DNA of 64,000 bases from Acheta domesticus (lineage: Eukaryota; Arthropoda; Insecta; Orthoptera; Gryllidae): positions 186,001,829 to 186,065,828 of the forward strand of contig JAHLJT010009419.1 of the NCBI GenBank assembly GCA_031308135.1, given 5' to 3'. A program made the translations under genes and the position numbers. The first letter of the stretch is position 1; each line of letters opens with the position of its first letter. Below are positions 13,159-25,180 of this stretch, piece by piece. The notes beneath the pieces are model-generated. The model was given only the letters and a program-made list of their open reading frames with translations, ran no database searches and had not been told where the DNA came from.

Positions 13159-13196
13159 CTGATGATGGAGACATAAATAGTCTCCGAAACGTTGTC
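13159..13196 (+). ncRNA. candidate hammerhead-like ribozyme core (PLE 3' end)
   Basis: Same motif order as the core at 10275-10312, in sense with the plus-strand Penelope arm: CTGATGA, 6-bp stem II, GAAAC, GTT, GTC. The would-be cleavage site is after GTC at 13196. Confidence 0.45.
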
Positions 13197-13294
13197 AAGA
13201 TAACAAATATATTTTGTTTATGACTGTCTATAATTATTTGGAACTTTTGTATAATTCAACATATCAATAGAGACAGTCTATAGTTGAAATTGAT

Positions 13295-13309
13295 AAATTA
13301 GGAAAATAT
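13295..13309. repeat. target-site duplication, right copy (15 bp)
   Basis: Exact second copy of AAATTAGGAAAATAT, followed at once by the 3' end of the interrupted HINE. It also occurs at the matching place in the second copy of this region (about 22025-22039). Confidence 0.8.
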
Positions 13310-13348
13310 CTAGTACAAGAAAGTCTGTGCCATTTTGTACCACCACTA

Positions 13349-15892
13349 TTTTATAAATGGTCGCAAAAACTCAAACGTTTTCAGTTAAAATATGCTCATA
13401 TGTTCATAAAGCATTTTCAGAAGAGCTAGCCCAAACCAAAGGTATTAGAAACCTTTACTACGAGAAAGTCTGTGCTATTCTGTGACATTATTAGTTTAGA
13501 GTATCTCAAGATATTTTTTCTACTAAAAATTCGTGAAAGTAAAAATTGATGTCATCGCAAGGACAATGAGATACTCAAACTGAAAATTTAACTTACGACG
13601 TAGAATACTAAATTTAACTTCAACATACACATCCTCGCGAATATCTTGTGATCGAGAGGCGCGTCACTCAGTTAAAACCAACTTATCAGTTATTATTGAA
13701 TGGAAATATACTGATGAATGATTTCAAACTCTATTAATGTGTGTCAATTCACATGATATTTTGTTTCCGTATCGGTAAAATTTGAAACAAGTCTTCACAA
13801 CTATAAAGAGTTTAGTTTATGCAGTAGAAGTTTTTTGCTTAAAAAAATTAGGTCAGTTTTCCTCAATATACATAGTTGTCACAATTGTAAGTAAAATATC
13901 CAGTAAAATTGCTTTTTCGTATCCTCACTTCAAAACCTATATTTGGCAGAGCATTTATACTCCTCAAAAGTGAGCTTTGACGGCCTAGCAAGGATTAATT
14001 TTAGAGGACAATTACCATGGCAACGTCAATTAAATAAAACAATGTACAAATGACTGTTGACACATTGGTAAGAATATTTATTATTTTTGAATACAGAATA
14101 TTTTTATTGAATATTTGCTCCATAATGTTGACGGTTTTACTGTCTGGGACTATTGTACAAATAAAGTTAGTTATTTTACCTAATTAGATTAGGTTTACTT
14201 ATGAAAGTATAATACCTTTTCATAGAGATACGCCAGCATACTTGTTTCATTTACTACGGTTACTTGGTTCTCTCTTTTCCATCTTAAAAAGAGTTCATAT
14301 TACCTTTCGTATGAATCCTTTGATTTTTAAGGAAGAAGCAGTTTCAGCTTCCTCAATTATAATCTCTGGAATATCACATTCCGAATCGTCAAACCAGCCG
14401 GAAATTCTACATGCTTAACGATGTGACAGGATTGACAACTCAGAGGTGATAATGTAAAATAGCATCTGCATCTATACGATAGTTTTGTTCCTCAAACCCT
14501 CCAACAAACAACATCCCCTCCACTAATGCGTCTCAAGAAATTCTCCCCCAAGCCGTGTTATAATTTTACTGAAGTGGTTTCAGTAACAGACGTATTTTGA
14601 CTCACAATGCTTCTTCCTCCTATTCTCTTGCATCATCACCAGTAATCATCAGTAAGGGAAATGTAACCTTGTTACGTCGTTCGTAAAGGACGTGGCTTTT
14701 CTACTTGTCCTCATTATAGGGTTCGTATTGACCTGAATAGTAAAACGTTTATTATGCGTGAATCTAAGTACAAGAAAATATATTTGCTGCATATAGTTTG
14801 TAACGTCTTGAAAAATATGTATCGAGTCTCGTTTCGTGAATATGACAAATTCGAGAGAAATTCGAGAAAATATTCCAAACTCAAGTCAACATGCACCCGA
14901 TATTTTGTTTCAGCCGATATCCTGCGACGTGTGCTCCAAACATCTCGTTTTTATTAATAATTGTATCCGCATTAATAAATGTATTCCCTTACAAAAGTGT
15001 CGCATAGTGTATGAACTCTTAGTAAAATAAATACTGTATTGTAGAAAACTGTTCATTCTGAATTACTTCAATATCTCAATCTGCAAAATGTCTAAATAGT
15101 GAGTAATGATCATATCATACTCGTCGTGGTTCGTTTTATTGGGATTTTAAAATATCATCAATAGCAGCAGTTCAGCTAACGCTTACACACAAGTCGTAAC
15201 GTTTGGGCCACACAATTGCAGCTCATATCCTCAAGGTGGAAATAAATCTTCAATATGCAGCTTTATAGAGTTAACTAAAGAGGTTTAATCGCTCATTCTC
15301 TGCTATTATTTGAGATATTCTGTTCCGATTGTAAACACTGATTGAAAATGACAGGTAGAAATTGGTTTTAAAATGTTTGTTTTTGGCAATGTTTAAAAAA
15401 TCGTACTGATCTTTATTTTTTTGTTGCATTCTGAAATACATTTTATAACTACAACAGGAGAAATGTTTTGAAAAGTGAAGTGAGAGACATCCATGTGCAA
15501 TATTTCATCGAATAGGTAATCACGATTGTATCTGATGCGCGAGTCCAAGAAAATCCCAGCTTACGTGTGCAAGATCACACTTGTTGGGTGTTGCGGCACG
15601 AGGGCATGAATGACGATAATACCGGCCTCCGTGTATTGTGCGAGAGCGACGCGGGTGTACGCTCTCTCTGCCTTTTTCAATCTATTTTCCAGTTTTTTAC
15701 CAGAAATCACCAGAATTCTCGCACTACAGAACAGCATCACAATGGATGGCACGTGCCAGACGGTATCTCATCCTCTTGCGCCCATCGCATTACTATTTTC
15801 TCAGGTTCTTGCAATTGATCAGAATGTTTAGCGAAGGCGTTAAGTCGAAATATGTCACATGATATGAAAGAAATGGTCATGAATTCAGCTGG
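13349..15892. other. no gene seen (inside duplicated block A)
   Basis: AT-rich, probably intergenic or intronic DNA. The segment 15560-15830 is richer in CpG and has open frames of about 70-80 codons in several phases, but none carries a recognisable motif. The same holds for its copy at 24300-24570. Confidence 0.5.
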
Positions 15893-16375
15893 CTAGTGGT
15901 GCTAAAACAGCACGTAATTTCTCGCCCCACGTTCACGCAATATTACGCAAAAAGTACTAAAATTTTCGTAAAATTGTACTGCATATGTCCTCATTTCAAA
16001 ATCCATTTTTAAGTAACAGATTTCATTAAGGAAAAATTCTCTATTTTCATAATGCGATGGTAGTAAGAAGCAGAAAAAAATTCAATTTTCGAAAAATCAG
16101 GGTTTTCAACGAAAATTTCTCCGCTCCATTCTCTTAAACGTCCTTCACAACATCCAACAACAAAATTTTATCAAAAACGTTGCAGTCAATTTTTGAAAAT
16201 TTTGAAAATATCGCAGAGGTTTCATGTAAGTTACACCCCCTAAAAAATTAAAATATCGGTTTCAAATTCAAGGAGTAGTTCAAATTCAGTAACATCGATT
16301 GGGGAATACCAATTTGGAGAAAATCGGCTGAACGATTTAGTCGCTAGCGTTGTGCACAGGCGGATGGACTGACAT
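15893..16375 (-). mobile_element. HINE 3'-end fragment, diverged subfamily
   Basis: Begins CTAGTGGTGCTAAAACAGCAC on the plus strand, i.e. a minus-strand 3' end with hairpin GTGCT/AGCAC followed by CACTAG. About 480 bp of body follows up to the degraded microsatellite (GGCGGATGGACTGAC, about 16360). Confidence 0.6.
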
Positions 16376-16436
16376 ACTTTTTGCCGTCGTTCGATTTTTT
16401 ACATTATATTTACATTACATTTTTACATTACATTTA

Positions 16437-17706
16437 TACTAGCGTACCCGTGCGAAAACTCTCGCATGTTAAATCCCATCCTTTCCTTATCCATTTGTCT
16501 ATCCTTTCCATAAAGGAAAGGAACTATGTACTCACTAATAATGTACTTACAGAATATCAAACAAAATAACAATGCAATTGATGTTTGAAACAAATTTTCA
16601 ATTAAAGTTTATTCAACATTATAGAAAGATGTTCTTGGAACAAGTCATACTTCTTTAAAAACAACATTTGAAGAAATATTTCAATCTTCCATTCAATACG
16701 GTGGTTAACAGAAAGCGTAAATAAAGATTGTCGAATCTAAGCCTTCTAAGCCTGTCGCCCCCAAAATTGCTACCAGCAGGAAGGGCTGAAATATTGAGGT
16801 GGCCTTGATAGTATTGAAGTGTGGAACCGAAAAGGTAATTGAATGGATCGGAGAATATCTCATCTTATAGATTATGGTGTGAAAACGTTTCTTCGAGTCT
16901 CTTCTTTAGCCTCAAAATTTTACTTTTTAAGGCTCTAAAACGCTTTGTTTATGAGTTATTTGCCGATATAGGTTGACATGTGATGCGGGTTGCATTTTAC
17001 ATGAATATTTCTATGCGTTTTTTTTTAAAGAAATCATCCATATTTTTAAAGTCAAAGTGGAATTCGTCAAGTCTCCGTGAAATTCTCTTTCTTTTGAGCC
17101 CTCATTTATAAAGATTGGTTGCGTGTGAGAGCCGGAACCCAAAGGTATACTACTGAAATAATACAGGAGACATATTAAAAGGAGAGAAATATACACATAG
17201 CTATAGCTCCATTATTTTTATCCCAAATACGTTTAATTTAGATAATATTAAAACCTGAAATCTCTACTTTAAGATCTTTGCTTCACACAGTTTAACTATT
17301 TCATTGTAATGGGCTGAAATCGCTCCACGCGTGGTCACTGATAACAACTCTCGTTTGAGCCGCACTGCTGACACTGCTTTCTTTATTCACTATTAGACTG
17401 TATTGAACATATTTGTAGAGATATCAAATGGGTTTGGAAGTTACTAGACTTTAAAAAGAACTATATGGTATTTGGAAGCCCATGAACTATTTTTTCCCTT
17501 TTCGTTTTGGTGTCCATGCCGTTGCCCCCGCTGGCCTGTCCCCCTCGCCGCCCGGGACCGCGACACTGAAGAATCCTCACCCATTAATGCATTAACCTGT
17601 GTCAGAAGCCACAATTGCTTAGTTGCGAAATTACGTTATCAAGTTTGGCTCTAGTAGAGCCGAACTTGATAACGTAAATATATAGATAGATAGATAGATA
17701 GATAGA
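16437..17706 (+). repeat. uncharacterised ~1.27-kb interspersed repeat ending in palindrome and (TAGA)n
   Basis: Starts TACTAGCGTACCCGTGCG and ends in a 43-bp palindrome plus (TAGA)n at 17676-17706. A diverged relative lies at 31600-32090 (shared TCTCTACTTTAAGA, AGAAGTTACTAGACTTTAAAA, ATTAATGCATT). No protein is visible. The microsatellite tail suggests a retroposon 3' end (RTE/SINE-like), but this is inference. Confidence 0.55.
17633..17675. repeat. 43-bp palindrome
   Basis: ACGTTATCAAGTTTGGCTCTA is followed by its near-perfect complement (one G/C-level mismatch in the arm), with almost no loop. It lies directly before the (TAGA)n run and recurs at 26381-26423. Confidence 0.85.
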
Positions 17707-17941
17707 TTGAGTAAGAAATCTAATGTTTACTTTTTAACAGCATTTTGACCCTACTATTCTCAACAATTTTGAAATAATCTTGATCATTAAAATTTGTATG
17801 CAATATTCTGATTAAAAGTTTACGTACGTACAGTGTCTTATCTAACTTGCTTAAAATGAGGAATACGCAAGAATGGTTCCCATAAGAGTCAACGGAAAGT
17901 ATTCCCTAGCATAACACGATGAAACATAGGAAACAGTGGGG

Positions 17942-18941
17942 NNNNNNNNNNNNNNNNNNNNNNNNNNNNNNNNNNNNNNNNNNNNNNNNNNNNNNNNNNN
18001 NNNNNNNNNNNNNNNNNNNNNNNNNNNNNNNNNNNNNNNNNNNNNNNNNNNNNNNNNNNNNNNNNNNNNNNNNNNNNNNNNNNNNNNNNNNNNNNNNNNN
18101 NNNNNNNNNNNNNNNNNNNNNNNNNNNNNNNNNNNNNNNNNNNNNNNNNNNNNNNNNNNNNNNNNNNNNNNNNNNNNNNNNNNNNNNNNNNNNNNNNNNN
18201 NNNNNNNNNNNNNNNNNNNNNNNNNNNNNNNNNNNNNNNNNNNNNNNNNNNNNNNNNNNNNNNNNNNNNNNNNNNNNNNNNNNNNNNNNNNNNNNNNNNN
18301 NNNNNNNNNNNNNNNNNNNNNNNNNNNNNNNNNNNNNNNNNNNNNNNNNNNNNNNNNNNNNNNNNNNNNNNNNNNNNNNNNNNNNNNNNNNNNNNNNNNN
18401 NNNNNNNNNNNNNNNNNNNNNNNNNNNNNNNNNNNNNNNNNNNNNNNNNNNNNNNNNNNNNNNNNNNNNNNNNNNNNNNNNNNNNNNNNNNNNNNNNNNN
18501 NNNNNNNNNNNNNNNNNNNNNNNNNNNNNNNNNNNNNNNNNNNNNNNNNNNNNNNNNNNNNNNNNNNNNNNNNNNNNNNNNNNNNNNNNNNNNNNNNNNN
18601 NNNNNNNNNNNNNNNNNNNNNNNNNNNNNNNNNNNNNNNNNNNNNNNNNNNNNNNNNNNNNNNNNNNNNNNNNNNNNNNNNNNNNNNNNNNNNNNNNNNN
18701 NNNNNNNNNNNNNNNNNNNNNNNNNNNNNNNNNNNNNNNNNNNNNNNNNNNNNNNNNNNNNNNNNNNNNNNNNNNNNNNNNNNNNNNNNNNNNNNNNNNN
18801 NNNNNNNNNNNNNNNNNNNNNNNNNNNNNNNNNNNNNNNNNNNNNNNNNNNNNNNNNNNNNNNNNNNNNNNNNNNNNNNNNNNNNNNNNNNNNNNNNNNN
18901 NNNNNNNNNNNNNNNNNNNNNNNNNNNNNNNNNNNNNNNNN
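17942..18941. other. assembly gap, exactly 1000 N
   Basis: A placeholder gap. The open frames that cross it (about 340-380 codons) consist of unknown residues and are meaningless. Confidence 1.
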
Positions 18942-19006
18942 TTGAATTATAAAAAGTTCCAAATAATTATAGACAGTCATAAACAAAATATATTTGTTAT
19001 CTTGAC

Positions 19007-19044
19007 GACAACGTTTCGGAGACTATTTATGTCTCCATCATCAG
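19007..19044 (-). ncRNA. candidate hammerhead-like ribozyme core (PLE 3' end)
   Basis: Same core as at 10275-10312, but a 3-bp GTC repeat follows the putative cleavage triplet (GTTGTCGTCAAG on the minus strand), a difference unique to this copy. Confidence 0.4.
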
Positions 19045-19295
19045 GTCATTAATTTCATTACATCACAATCTATAAGATAAAATAAAATTACAAATAATAA
19101 ATCTTCAAATATCTACAAATTTGCATTAATTTTAAAAACTTTAAACTAAAAAATAATAATAAATTGAAGGAAAGTACGTAGTAAAAAATATTACACTCAC
19201 ATGATATAATACATTACATCAAAAAAATAAATTGAAAGAAAGTACGTAGTAAAAATTTAATACTCACATGAATTTGTAGATTATAAAATAAATTA

Positions 19296-20797
19296 TTAAA
19301 CAAGACCACGTTTACTACGTAAAAAATACGGACATGAAGGTTGTTGCGTATTGAGAATAACTTTATTTGAAATATCTATTGAAAAACTTTTGTATTTTTT
19401 ATTAAATTTGGTTAATATAGAATCATAACTCTTAGAAAACTGATTACATTCAATTTGAAAATTCATAGAAGGATATATTTTTATAAACAAAGATTCTAAA
19501 ATTAGTCTCGAAAACCATTTGTGTTCTGTAATCAATATTGTAGGGTTGAGAAAATCAATAATATGATCGTGTTTTATCCTGTGAGTAGTAACGGAATTTT
19601 GTTTATCGAAGGGTAATTTAATATTATTTATATGTTCTTTGATCCTATCCCCTAACCTCCTCCGAGTTTGACCAATATATACTAAATCACAATCAGAACA
19701 TTGTAATAAGTACACCGAATTAAGTATATTTAATTTAGGAATCGGATCCTTGACATGACGGACTACATTAGATTTATTGATGATTGTATTAACAAGGACC
19801 ACATTGGGGAAATTATTTGAAAACATTCTCTTTATACAGTTATTGATTCTCGGAACAAAAGGTATTGAAAATATAATTTTATCAGAAAATTTTTGAGAAG
19901 GTGGTGGATTACCTATTACGTAATCTATGTCAAAAGATCTCTGTACCAATTGATTTAACTTCTGGCATACAAATTTTTCAATAAATTTAATGGGATATGA
20001 ATTTCTAATTAACAATAAAAATATTTTTTCAAGGTTAGCAGGATAGAAAATAGAATCTGAAATTCGAAAAACTCTCTCAACTAGATTTTTGACAATGGCA
20101 ATTTTCATTACAGTAGGATGATTGGAATAAAAATGTAAGATAATTCCTGCATATGTAGGTTTTGTGTACCAATTTGTAATACAAAATGTTGGAAATCTAT
20201 AAATTGTAAAATCAAGAAAGTTTATCTGTATTCAACTTCTCTTTCCAATGTAAATTTCAAGTTACAATGATATGAATTAAATTTTTCAAAAACTTCATTA
20301 ACCTGATCATGTTGTAGTACCATTAATATATCATCTACATATCGGGTAAAAATTTAATATTCAATTGGGAAAGAATATTTGTTTCTAATTTTCTCATTGT
20401 GATTTCACAAAGATATGGAACTTAAAACTCCACCTATAGGAGATCCATCTTTCTGGAAATAAATTTTGTCATTAAACTTGAAGGTTATATTTGAAGAATT
20501 AATCTTAATTCTAGTAAAATTTCTGCTTTAGGTATACTAGATGTTTTGTATCTAATTGGAAAGTTAGAACTTCATCTAAAGTAGAGAATATCAATTCATG
20601 AGGCATTGAGGGGAACATTTTGACAATATCCAAAGAAATCATCACATCATGAGGAGTAAACTCTAGATGTTTTAATTTTGTCACCACATCTAGACTATTT
20701 TTAGCATTAAATTTGTAATCAGTTTTCAAGAAAGTTTTAAGACGTCATTAATAAATTTTGATAATTTGTAATCAGGTGAATCTATACTAGAAATTAC
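19296..20797 (-). pseudogene. Penelope-like RT / GIY-YIG fragment (copy B, minus arm)
   Basis: Counterpart of 10564-12070. The GIY-YIG part is open (19296 to about 20230), while the RT part is broken by small deletions near 20225, 20355, 20490 and 20565 and by an extra base near 20412. The DGCPIGG stretch of the other copy reads with Ser in place of Cys here. Breaks cluster near the contig end and many lie in homopolymers, so some may be sequencing errors. Confidence 0.8.
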
Positions 20798-21636
20798 TTA
20801 CATTTTATTCCAATCATCCTACTGTAATGAAAATTGCCATTGTCAAAAATCTAGTTGAGAGAGTTTTTCGAATTTCAGATTCTATTTTCTATCCTGCTAA
20901 CCTTGAAAAAATATTTTTATTGTTAATTAGAAATTCATATCCCATTAAATTTATTGAAAAATTTGTATGCCAGAAGTTAAATCAATTGGTACAGAGATCT
21001 TTTGACATAGATTACGTAATAGGTAATCCACCACCTTCTCAAAAATTTTCTGATAAAATTATATTTTCAATACCTTTTGTTCCGAGAATCAATAACTGTA
21101 TAAAGAGAATGTTTTCAAATAATTTCCCCAATGTGGTCCTTGTTAATACAATCATCAATAAATCTAATGTAGTCCGTCATGTCAAGGATCCGATTCCTAA
21201 ATTAAATATACTTAATTCGGTGTACTTATTACAATGTTCTGATTGTGATTTAGTATATATTGGTCAAACTCGGAGGAGGTTAGGGATAGGATCAAAGAAC
21301 ATATAAATAATATTAAATTACCCTTCGATAAACAAAATTCCGTTACTGCCCACAGGATAAAACACGATCATATATTGATTTTCTGAACCCTACAATATTG
21401 ATTACAGAACACAAATGGTTTTCGAGACTAATTCTAGAATCTTTGTTTATAAAAATATATCCTTCTATGAATTATCAAATTGAATGTAATCAGTTTTCTA
21501 AGAGTTATGATTCTATATTAACCAAATTTAATAAAAAATACAAAAGTTTTCAATAGATATTTCAAATAAAGTTATTCTCAATACACAACAACCTTCATGT
21601 CCGTATTTTTTACGTAGTAAACGTGGACTTGTTTAA
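20798..21636 (+). pseudogene. Penelope-like RT end / GIY-YIG fragment (copy B, plus arm)
   Basis: Counterpart of 12071-12908. The frame stays open from 20827 through LVYIGQTRRRLG and shifts at 21285 because one G is missing from a GGGG run present in copy A. The stop shared with copy A near 21385 is a real lesion. Confidence 0.8.
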
Positions 21637-21887
21637 TAATTTATTTTATAATCTACATATTCATGTGAGTATCAAATTTTTACTACGTACTTTCTTTCAA
21701 TTTATTATTTTTTGATGTAATGTATTATATCATGTGAGTATAATATTTTTACTACGTACTTTCCTTCAATTTATTATTATTTTTTAGTTTAAAGTTTTAA
21801 AATTAATGCAAATTTGTAGATATTTGAAGATTTATTATTTGTAATTTTATTTTATCTTATAGATTGTGATGTAATGAAATTAATGAC

Positions 21888-21925
21888 CTGATGATGGAGA
21901 CATAAATAGTCTCCGAAACGTTGTC
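21888..21925 (+). ncRNA. candidate hammerhead-like ribozyme core (PLE 3' end)
   Basis: Copy B counterpart of 13159-13196, identical in the core. Confidence 0.4.
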
Positions 21926-21985
21926 AAGATAACAAATATATTTTGTTTATGACTGTCTATAATTATTTGGAACTTTTGTATAATT

Positions 21986-24635
21986 CAACATATCAATAGA
22001 GACAGTCTATAGTTGAAATTGATAAATTAGGAAAATATCTAGTACAAGAAAGTCTGTGCCATTTTGTACCACCACTATTTTATAAATGGTCGCAAAAACT
22101 CAAACGTTTTCAGTTAAAATATGCTCATATGTTCATAAAGCATTTTCAGAAGAGCTAGCCCAAACCAAAGGTATTAGAAACCTTTACTACGAGAAAGTCT
22201 GTGCTATTCTGTGACATTATTAGTTTAGAGTATCTCAAGATATTTTTTCTACTAAAAATTCGTGAAAGTAAAAATTGATGTCATCGCAAGGACAATGAGA
22301 TACTCAAACTGAAAATTTAACTTACGACGTAGAATACTAAATTTAACTTCAACATACACATCCTCGCGAATATCTTGTGATCGAGAGGCGCGTCACTCAG
22401 TTAAAACCAACTTATCAGTTATTATTGAATGGAAATATACTGATGAATGATTTCAAACTCTATTAATGTGTGTCAATTCACATGATATTTTGTTTCCGTA
22501 TCGGTAAAATTTGAAACAAGTCTTCACAACTATAAAGAGTTTAGTTTATGCAGTAGAAGTTTTTTGCTTAAAAAAATTAGGTCAGTTTTCCTCAATATAC
22601 ATAGTTTGTCACAATTGTAAGTAAAATATCCAGTAAAATTGCTTTTTCGTATCCTCACTTCAAAACCTATATTTGGCAGAGCATTTATACTCCTCAAAAG
22701 TGAGCTTTGACGGCCTAGGCAAGGATTAATTTTAGAGGACAATTACCATGGCAACGTCAATTAAATAAACAATGTACAAATGACTGTTGACACATTGGTA
22801 AAGAATATTTATTATTTTTGGAATACAGAATATTTTTATTTGAATATTTGCTCCATAATGTTGACGGTTTTACTGTCTGGGACTATTGTACAAATAAAGT
22901 TAGTTATTTTACCTAATTAGATTAGGTTTACTTATGAAAGTATAATACCTTTTCATAGAGATACGCCAGCATACTTGTTTCATTTACTACGGTTACTTGG
23001 TTCTCTCTTTTCCATCTTAAAAAGAGTTCATATTACCTTTCGTATGAATCCTTTGATTTTTAAGGAAGAAGCAGTTTCAGCTTCCTCAATTATAATCTCT
23101 GGAATATCACATTCCGAATCGTCAAAACCAGCCGGAAATTCTACATGCTTTAACGATTGTGACAGGATTGACAACTTCAGAGGTGATAATGTAAAATAGC
23201 ATCTGCATCTATACGATAGTTTTGTTCCTCAAACCCTCCAACAAACAACATCCCCTCCACTAATGCGTCTCAAGAAATTTCTCCCCCAAGCCGTGTTATA
23301 ATTTTACTGGAAGTGGTTTCAGTAACAGACGTATTTTGACTCACAATGCTTCTTCCTCCTATTCTCTTGCATCATCACCAGTAATCATCAGTAAGGGAAA
23401 TGTAACCTTGTTACGTCGTTCGTAAAGGACGTGGCTTTTCTACTTGTCCTCATTATAGGGTTCAGTATTGACCTGAATAGTAAAACGTTTATTATGCGTG
23501 AATCTAAGTACAAGAAAATATATTTGCTGCATATAGTTTGTAAACGTCTTGAAAAATATGTATCGAGTCTCGTTTCGTGAATATGACAAATTCGAGAGAA
23601 ATTCGAGAAAATATTCCAAACTCAAGTCAACATGCACCCGATATTTTGTTTCAGCCGATATCCTGCGACGTGTGCTCCAAACATCTCGTTTTTATTAATA
23701 ATTGTATCCGCATTAATAAATGTATTCCCTTACAAAAGTGTCGCATAGTGTATGAACTCTTAGTAAAATAAATACTGTATTGTAGAAAACTGTTCATTCT
23801 GAATTACTTCAATATCTCAATCTGCAAAATGTCTAAATAGTGAGTAATGATCATATCATACTCGTCGTGGTTCGTTTTATTGGGATTTTAAAATATCATC
23901 AATAGCAGCAGTTCAGCTAACGCTTACACACAAGTCGTAACGTTTGGGCCACACAATTGCAGCTCATATCCTCAAGGTGGAAATAAATCTTCAATATGCA
24001 GCTTTATAGAGTTAACTAAAGAAGGTTTAATCGCTCATTCTCTGCTATTATTTGAGATATTTCTGTTCCGATTGTAAACACTGATTGAAAATGACAGGTA
24101 GAAATTGGTTTTAAAATGTTTGTTTTTGGCAATGTTTAAAAAATCGTACTGATCTTTATTTTTTTGTTGCATTCTGAAATACATTTTATAACTACAACAG
24201 GAGAAATGTTTTGAAAAGTGAAGTGAGAGACATCCATGTGCAATATTTCATCGAATAGGTAATCACGATTGTATCTGATGCGCGAGTCCAAGAAAATCCC
24301 AGCTTACGTGTGCAAGATCACACTTGTTGGGTGTTGCGGCACGAGGGGCATGAATGACGATAATACCGGCCTCCGTGTATTGTGCGAGAGCGACGCGGGT
24401 GTACGCTCTCTCTGCCTTTTTCAATCTATTTTCCAGTTTTTACCAGAAATCACCAGAATTCTCGCACTACAGAACAGCATCACAATGGATGGCACGTGCC
24501 AGACGGTATCTCATCCTCTTGCGCCCATCGCATTACTATTTTCTCAGGTTCTTGCAATTGATCAGAATGTTTAGCGAAGGCGTTAAGTCGAAATATGTCA
24601 CATGATATGAAAGAAATGGTCATGAATTCAGCTGG
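21986..24635. other. no gene seen (inside duplicated block B)
   Basis: Counterpart of 13265-15892. A frame of 101 codons at 24269-24574 spans the CpG-richer segment, but it exists only in one phase of one copy and has no motif. Confidence 0.5.
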
Positions 24636-25120
24636 CTAGTGGTGCTAAAACAGCACGTAATTTCTCGCCCCACGTTCACGCAATATTACGCAAAAAGTAC
24701 TAAAATTTTCGTAAAATTGTACTGCATATGTCCTCATTTCAAAATCCATTTTTAAGTAACAGATTTCATTAAGGAAAAATTCTCTATTTTCATAATTGCG
24801 ATGGTAGTAAGAAGCAGAAAAAAATTCAATTTTCGAAAAAATCAGGGTTTTCAACGAAAATTTCTCCGCTCCATTCTCTTAAACGTCCTTCACAACATCC
24901 AACAACAAAATTTTATCAAAAACGTTGCAGTCAATTTTTGAAAATTTTGAAAATATCGCAGAGGTTTCATGTAAGTTACACCCCCTAAAAAATTAAAATA
25001 TCGGTTTCAAATTCAAGGAGTAGTTCAAATTCAGTAACATCGATTGGGGAATACCAATTTTGGAGAAAATCGGCTGAACGATTTAGTCGCTAGCGTTGTG
25101 CACAGGCGGATGGACTGACA
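24636..25120 (-). mobile_element. HINE 3'-end fragment (copy B)
   Basis: Counterpart of 15893-16375, with the same CTAG end, hairpin and degraded microsatellite. Confidence 0.6.
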
Positions 25121-25180
25121 TACTTTTTGCCGTCGTTCGATTTTTTACATTATATTTACATTACATTTTTACATTACATT

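Larger units (their letters stand above)
10211..13294. mobile_element. head-to-head pair of 5'-truncated Penelope-like elements
   Basis: The minus-strand arm (about 10211-12070, RT plus GIY-YIG) and plus-strand arm (about 12071-13264, end of RT plus GIY-YIG) meet at their truncated 5' ends near 12071. Both arms end outward in the same 3' sequence with a hammerhead-like core and the tail GACTGTCTATAATTATTTGG. About 30 bp of extra sequence (13265-13294) precedes the right target-site duplication. Inverted, 5'-truncated partners are typical of Penelope-like insertions. The arms are almost identical, so the insertion is young. Confidence 0.85.
6005..13348 (+). mobile_element. Helentron-like non-autonomous element (HINE copy 1), split by two insertions
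   Basis: The 5' end (6005: TCTCGTATACGTACGTATAC, then CACGGAG) matches the other HINE copies. The GTCCGTCTGTC microsatellite core is at about 6145-6190. The body runs to 7028, resumes at 9723-10195, and the 3' end is at 13296-13348 (GAAAGTCTGTGCC, hairpin, CACCACTA). Two younger elements sit inside: a fold-back element at 7029-9722 and a Penelope pair at 10211-13294. Splicing the three HINE pieces gives the same order of motifs as the uninterrupted copy at 40377-41966. There is no coding capacity. Confidence 0.65.
10212..17941. repeat. 7.7-kb duplicated block, copy A (contig end before gap)
   Basis: Matches 18942-26689 along its whole length (7730 versus 7748 bp). From about 12071 rightward the differences I found are single-base length changes, mostly in homopolymers (for example 13877, 13998, 14079, 14403). 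The block ends exactly at the run of N. This is the pattern of two overlapping contigs that were not merged. Confidence 0.9.

Noticed and set aside
15560..15862. Conserved coding exon in both duplicated blocks
   Set aside because: Conservation comes from the duplication; the frames shift between copies A and B and no motif is seen.
17889..19052. Frames of 338-377 codons across the gap
   Set aside because: They consist of N and carry no information.
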